DNA from: Candidatus Endomicrobium neocapritermitis
GTDB lineage: Bacteria > Elusimicrobiota > Endomicrobiia > Endomicrobiales > Endomicrobiaceae
Assembly: GCA_009778325.1 (NCBI GenBank)
Contig: WRJZ01000049.1
Coordinates: 1 to 64,000 of the forward strand
Direction: 5' to 3'
Length of the DNA stretch: 64,000 nt
This document shows positions 61,644 to 64,000 of this stretch, piece after piece. Under the pieces are notes generated by a model. It was not told the DNA's origin. It did no database searches and was given only the letters and a program-made list of their open reading frames with translations. The position numbers were made by a program, and so were the translations under genes. Positions within the stretch are counted from its first letter, which is position 1. Each line of letters begins with the position of its first letter.

Positions 61644-61817
61644 TTATCCCTGCGAAATAGCGCTTACGGGGCATGTTCCTTCACAAGCTCCGCAATCTAT
61701 GCATTTTTCGGCATCAATTACATATTTGTCATCTTTAGGAGATATAGCTGAAACAGGGCAGCTACCTTCGCAAGCTCCGCATCCTACACATGTGTCCGCA
61801 TCAATTTTATAAGCCAT
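61644..61817 (-). CDS. Two-cluster 4Fe-4S ferredoxin
   Basis: 57 residues starting MAYKIDADTCVGCGACEGSC and ending AISQG. Two CxxCxxCxxxCP motifs (Cys10/13/16/20 and Cys39/42/45/49), so two 4Fe-4S clusters of the clostridial type. The ATG at 61817 follows GGAGGTTTAAA, an excellent ribosome binding site. It is a soluble low-potential electron carrier; its position between frr and uppS suggests it could feed IspG (or IspH elsewhere), but this is inference. Such ferredoxins are common in fermentative anaerobes, which hints at the lifestyle. Confidence 0.96.
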   Translation of the reverse strand: MAYKIDADTCVGCGACEGSCPVSAISPKDDKYVIDAEKCIDCGACEGTCPVSAISQG

Positions 61818-61837
61818 TTTAAACCTCCGATTATTTT

Positions 61838-61905
61838 AACTGCAATTATGAGTCAACTGCAAACGGCCTTTTTTGTCGTTTATTCGTAATTCGTAATTGC
61901 CGTTT
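61838..61905. repeat. Hairpin repeat element (AATTACG arms) after frr
   Basis: On the minus strand, directly after the frr stop codon: AACGGCAATTACGAATTACG, then the core AAACGACAAAAAAGGCCGTT, then GCAGTT and a degenerate arm with CATAATTGCAG. It is the same word family as the piece inserted in giant 2. The second arm is poorly conserved. Confidence 0.68.
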
Positions 61906-62465
61906 TAAATTTGCATAATCTCTTTTTCTTTCAGAGCTATGCATTCATCTATTTTTTTAATATAAGTATCGGTAACTTTCTGAGCTTCATTCTCGGCTTT
62001 TTTTCTGTCATCTTCGGTTATAAGTTTATCTTTTTCCGCTTTTTTTATTCCGTCTACAATATTTCTTCTTTCATTTCTTATAGCGACCCTGTAATCTTCG
62101 GCCGTTTTGTTAATAGCTTTGACTATTTCTTTTCTTCTTTCCTCGGTAAGCTGAGGAACGGAAATTCTTATAAGTTTGCCGTCATTTATCGGCGTCATTC
62201 CGATGTCGGCTTTTTGTATCGCTTTCTCAATAGCCCCGAGCTGGGAAGAATCCCACGGTTTTATTTCAATTGTTTTCGCATCAGGAACGCTTATGCTTGC
62301 AATCTGATTTATCGGCATCAAAGAACCGTAACTTTCAACTTTTATACCTTCAATAACGGCAGTACCGGCTCTTCCCGTACGCACAGCAGCCAAATCGGCC
62401 TTAACTTTCTCTATAGTTTTTTTCATCGATTCTTCCGCTGCTGAAAAAAGATTTTGTAATTGCAT
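61905..62465 (-). CDS. frr: Ribosome recycling factor
   Basis: 186 residues, usual length. Splits post-termination ribosomes with EF-G. Signatures: MKKTIEKVKADLAAVRTGRA, YGSLMPINQIASISVPDAKT, IEIKPWDSSQLGAIEKAIQK, GMTPINDGKLIRISVPQLTEERRKE (in parts) and VAIRNERRN. It lies in the conserved rpsB-tsf-pyrH-frr order, separated from pyrH by a hairpin element. Confidence 0.98.
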   Translation of the reverse strand: MQLQNLFSAAEESMKKTIEKVKADLAAVRTGRAGTAVIEGIKVESYGSLMPINQIASISVPDAKTIEIKPWDSSQLGAIEKAIQKADIGMTPINDGKLIRISVPQLTEERRKEIVKAINKTAEDYRVAIRNERRNIVDGIKKAEKDKLITEDDRKKAENEAQKVTDTYIKKIDECIALKEKEIMQI

Positions 62466-62483
62466 TTATACCCCCGTTTTAAC

Positions 62484-62563
62484 AACAATTACAAATTACT
62501 AATTACGAATAAACTGCAAACGACTTTTTTGTCTTTGATTCGTAATTTGTAATTTGTAATTGC
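62484..62563. repeat. Hairpin repeat element (GTAATTT arms) between pyrH and frr
   Basis: A clear long hairpin: CAATTACAAATTACTAATTA with ATTCGTAATTTGTAATTTGT and flanks. The arms are 7-bp words (GTAATTT, GTAATTG, ATTACGA). On the minus strand the loop is CAAAGACAAAAAAGTCGTTT followed by GCAGTTT. It begins a few bases after the pyrH stop codon (TAAAAAGGCAATTAC). Confidence 0.8.
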
Positions 62564-62567
62564 CTTT

Positions 62568-63260
62568 TTATGATACTGCCGTGCCTATTTTTTCGCCGTT
62601 AAGAATTTTTCTGAAATTACCGTCTTTATAAAAATCAAAAACCGAAATGCTAATGCCCGTCTGCATGCAAAGCGAGAAAGCTTCCGCGTCCATTATTTTA
62701 AGATTTTTTTCAATCGCTTCTTTAAACGTAAGCTTATCAAACTTTACGGCGTCTTTATTTTTTTTCGGATCGTCGTCATATATCCCGTCAACCTGCGTCG
62801 CTTTCAGCAGCACGTCGGCTTTTATTTCAGCCGCTCTGAGAGCCGCCGTAGTATCCGTAGTAAAAAAAGGATTTCCGGTGCCGCCGGCAAAAATAATTAT
62901 ATATCCTTTGTTAATACATCTGATAACTTCGTCCCTGTCAAAATCTTTCGCAAAACCGCTTACGCCGCGCGCGCAAAATACCTTAGCTTTCAAACCGATA
63001 TTTTTTAAAGCGTCACCGAGAGCCAAAGCGTTCATTACCGTAGCTGTCATGCCCATTTTATCGGCGGTAACTCTTTCAACCGTCTTTCCAGCTCCGCGCC
63101 ATATATTGCCTGCTCCTATAACTATCGCAAGCTCTATAACGCTTGCGGCAAAGGCCGCTTTTATTTCCGCAGCGGTTCTGTTGAGGCTTTTTTCGTTAAT
63201 TGACTGCCCTTCGCCGGACAAACTCTCTCCGGATAATTTTAAAAGGACTCTTTTAGACAT
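62568..63260 (-). CDS. pyrH: UMP kinase PyrH
   Basis: 230 residues. Hexameric kinase converting UMP to UDP. Signatures: RVLLKLSGESLSGEGQ, IVIGAGNIWRGAGK, ADKMGMTATVMNALALGDAL, FAGGTGNPFFTTDTTAALRA, LLKATQVDGIYDDDPKKNKDA and DAEAFSLCMQTGI. The start shares a base with the tsf stop (TAATG). Confidence 0.98.
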   Translation of the reverse strand: MSKRVLLKLSGESLSGEGQSINEKSLNRTAAEIKAAFAASVIELAIVIGAGNIWRGAGKTVERVTADKMGMTATVMNALALGDALKNIGLKAKVFCARGVSGFAKDFDRDEVIRCINKGYIIIFAGGTGNPFFTTDTTAALRAAEIKADVLLKATQVDGIYDDDPKKNKDAVKFDKLTFKEAIEKNLKIMDAEAFSLCMQTGISISVFDFYKDGNFRKILNGEKIGTAVS

Positions 63261-63856
63261 TATTCCTCGCCTAGTTTAAATCTTGCGAATCTTTTAATGA
63301 CCATATTTTCGCCGGTTTTCGCGATTGCGTTCGTTACCAAATCTTTTATCGTTTCTTTACCTGTCGTATCTCTCATATACGGCTGGTCATAAAGGCAAAC
63401 CTGCGAATAGTATTTTTCTATTTTGCCTTCTATGATTTTATCCCATGCTTTCTCTGGTTTTCCTTCTTCTTTAAGCTGGGCTTTGTAAATTTCTTTTTCC
63501 GCTTCCACTACGCTTGCCGGAACCTGTTCGCGCGTTACGTAAAGTGGAGAAACAGCGGCAACCTGCATGGCTATTTCTTTCACAAGATTCTGAAAGTCCG
63601 CTGTTTTGGCTACAAAGTCTGTTTCGCAATTAACTTCAACCAAAACTCCGAGGGTTCCGTTTCCGTGAATATATGAATGAACTAATCCCTGTTTCGCGCT
63701 TCTGCCTGCTCTTTTTACCGCTGTAGCAATGCCTTTTTCTCTCAGCCACTGGCATGCTTTATCTATATCATTCGTATTTTCTTTAAGCGCGTTTCTGCAG
63801 TCCATTATTCCCGCGCCCGTCATTTCTCTTAATTTCGTGATTAACTCAGTTGACAT
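63260..63856 (-). CDS. tsf: Elongation factor Ts, short form
   Basis: 198 residues from the ATG at 63856, which follows GAAGGAGTTTCAA; upstream codons in this frame belong to the end of rpsB. Nucleotide exchange factor for EF-Tu. Signatures: LITKLREMTGAGIMDCRNAL, VHSYIHGNGTLGVLVEVNCE, TDFVAKT and the C-terminal YDQPYMRD with IAKTGENMVIKRFARFKLGE. The length matches the short EF-Ts forms that lack the second large core subdomain of E. coli. The first codons overlap the end of rpsB by 11 bp. Confidence 0.97.
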   Translation of the reverse strand: MSTELITKLREMTGAGIMDCRNALKENTNDIDKACQWLREKGIATAVKRAGRSAKQGLVHSYIHGNGTLGVLVEVNCETDFVAKTADFQNLVKEIAMQVAAVSPLYVTREQVPASVVEAEKEIYKAQLKEEGKPEKAWDKIIEGKIEKYYSQVCLYDQPYMRDTTGKETIKDLVTNAIAKTGENMVIKRFARFKLGEE

Positions 63857-64000
63857 TTGAAACTCCTTCTTCAGCGTTTTCAACGGCAGATTCCGTTGCT
63901 TCGGATTTTGGCTCTTCTGATTCTTCAGCGGAATCCGTGTCGGTTTTTTCAACAACGCCTTTGCCTTCCAAAACAGCGTCTGCTACTATTGAACAGAAAA
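63846..64000 (-). CDS. rpsB: 30S ribosomal protein S2, C-terminal part
   Basis: About 50 residues visible, cut by the right window edge. The segment SIVADAVLEGKG matches the conserved end of S2 (ADAVLEG). It is followed by an acidic, Glu/Ser-rich tail (SAEESEEPKSEATESAVE) seen in several phyla. The stop codon TGA is at 63846-63848, inside the beginning of tsf, and the rpsB-tsf order is near universal. Confidence 0.88.
   Translation of the reverse strand, partial: FCSIVADAVLEGKGVVEKTDTDSAEESEEPKSEATESAVENAEEGVSNVN

Noticed and set aside
61911-62444. Plus-strand open frame of 177 codons opposite frr
   Set aside because: It is the shadow of a highly conserved gene; its composition is Phe/Tyr/Ser-rich as expected of an antisense frame, with no family motif.
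62647-63279. Plus-strand open frame of 210 codons opposite pyrH
   Set aside because: Antisense of a certain gene, no ribosome binding site or motif; GC skew of codons explains its length.
63857-63955. 33-residue N-terminal extension of EF-Ts
   Set aside because: These codons overlap the acidic tail of rpsB in another frame; the family start MSTELITKLRE with GGAG before it is clear.

Overview
The window is an AT-rich bacterial chromosome segment in which every gene except one small CYTH-domain gene is read from the minus strand. It encodes a Gram-negative envelope: an outer-membrane-type lipoprotein signal, a secretin, RseP, and a MurE with the meso-diaminopimelate signature DNPR. It also encodes the non-mevalonate isoprenoid enzymes Dxr and IspG. 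Gene order (rpsB-tsf-pyrH-frr-uppS-cdsA-dxr-rseP-ispG next to a dcw cluster), short EF-Ts, very large secreted proteins and low GC suggest a member of Elusimicrobiota (Endomicrobium-like) or a relative such as Omnitrophota. This is inference from layout, not a sequence match.

Layout in the direction of transcription (right to left). 64000-56365: translation, pyrimidine, lipid and isoprenoid genes rpsB (partial), tsf, pyrH, frr, a 57-residue ferredoxin, uppS, cdsA, dxr, rseP, ispG. 56346-51623: greA, proS, lpdA, gcvT. 51626-46941: a secretin domain protein and four TadE/TadG-like pseudopilins, with rfbA inserted among them. 46838-45178: a CAT-anticodon tRNA, tRNA-Val, a zinc-ribbon coiled-coil protein and the RNase P RNA. 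45047-31134: a TauE half-protein and the dcw cluster rsmH-ftsL-ftsI-murE-murF-mraY-murD-ftsW-murG, then surE and uvrB. 30914-8025: two giant exported proteins of 3635 and 3150 residues flanking a phoH2-PHP pair. 7991-5058: ppk facing a CYTH protein. 4949-1: a dual-nuclease DUF2779 protein, a Wzx-type flippase, and a toxin-immunity pair cut by the window edge.

Most notable content. (1) A lipoprotein with an M48 metalloprotease domain, a PT-TG-like pre-toxin segment and a barnase-like C-terminal domain, followed 12 bp later by a barstar-like gene: a polymorphic toxin-immunity module. (2) Two giant proteins that share an N-terminal TraB/ChaN (Tiki)-like domain, an upstream 11-bp motif and a C-terminal SIL-x-AA tail. 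The larger adds a caspase-like His/Cys pair, a HELIH zinc motif, a GHKL-like segment and duplicated SLGNLETIGG repeats, and carries a G10 tract that could make it phase variable. (3) A family of hairpin elements after stop codons: the arms are tandem 7- or 8-bp words inverted around a loop that often holds a common core, AACGGCAAAGACAAAACGAC. They have entered coding regions: they supply the stop codon and last residues of uvrB, murD and dxr, and one is inserted in frame in the larger giant. (4) A separate 273-bp MITE-like element with 25-bp terminal inverted repeats downstream of cdsA, with a solo end at the 3' end of the PHP gene.
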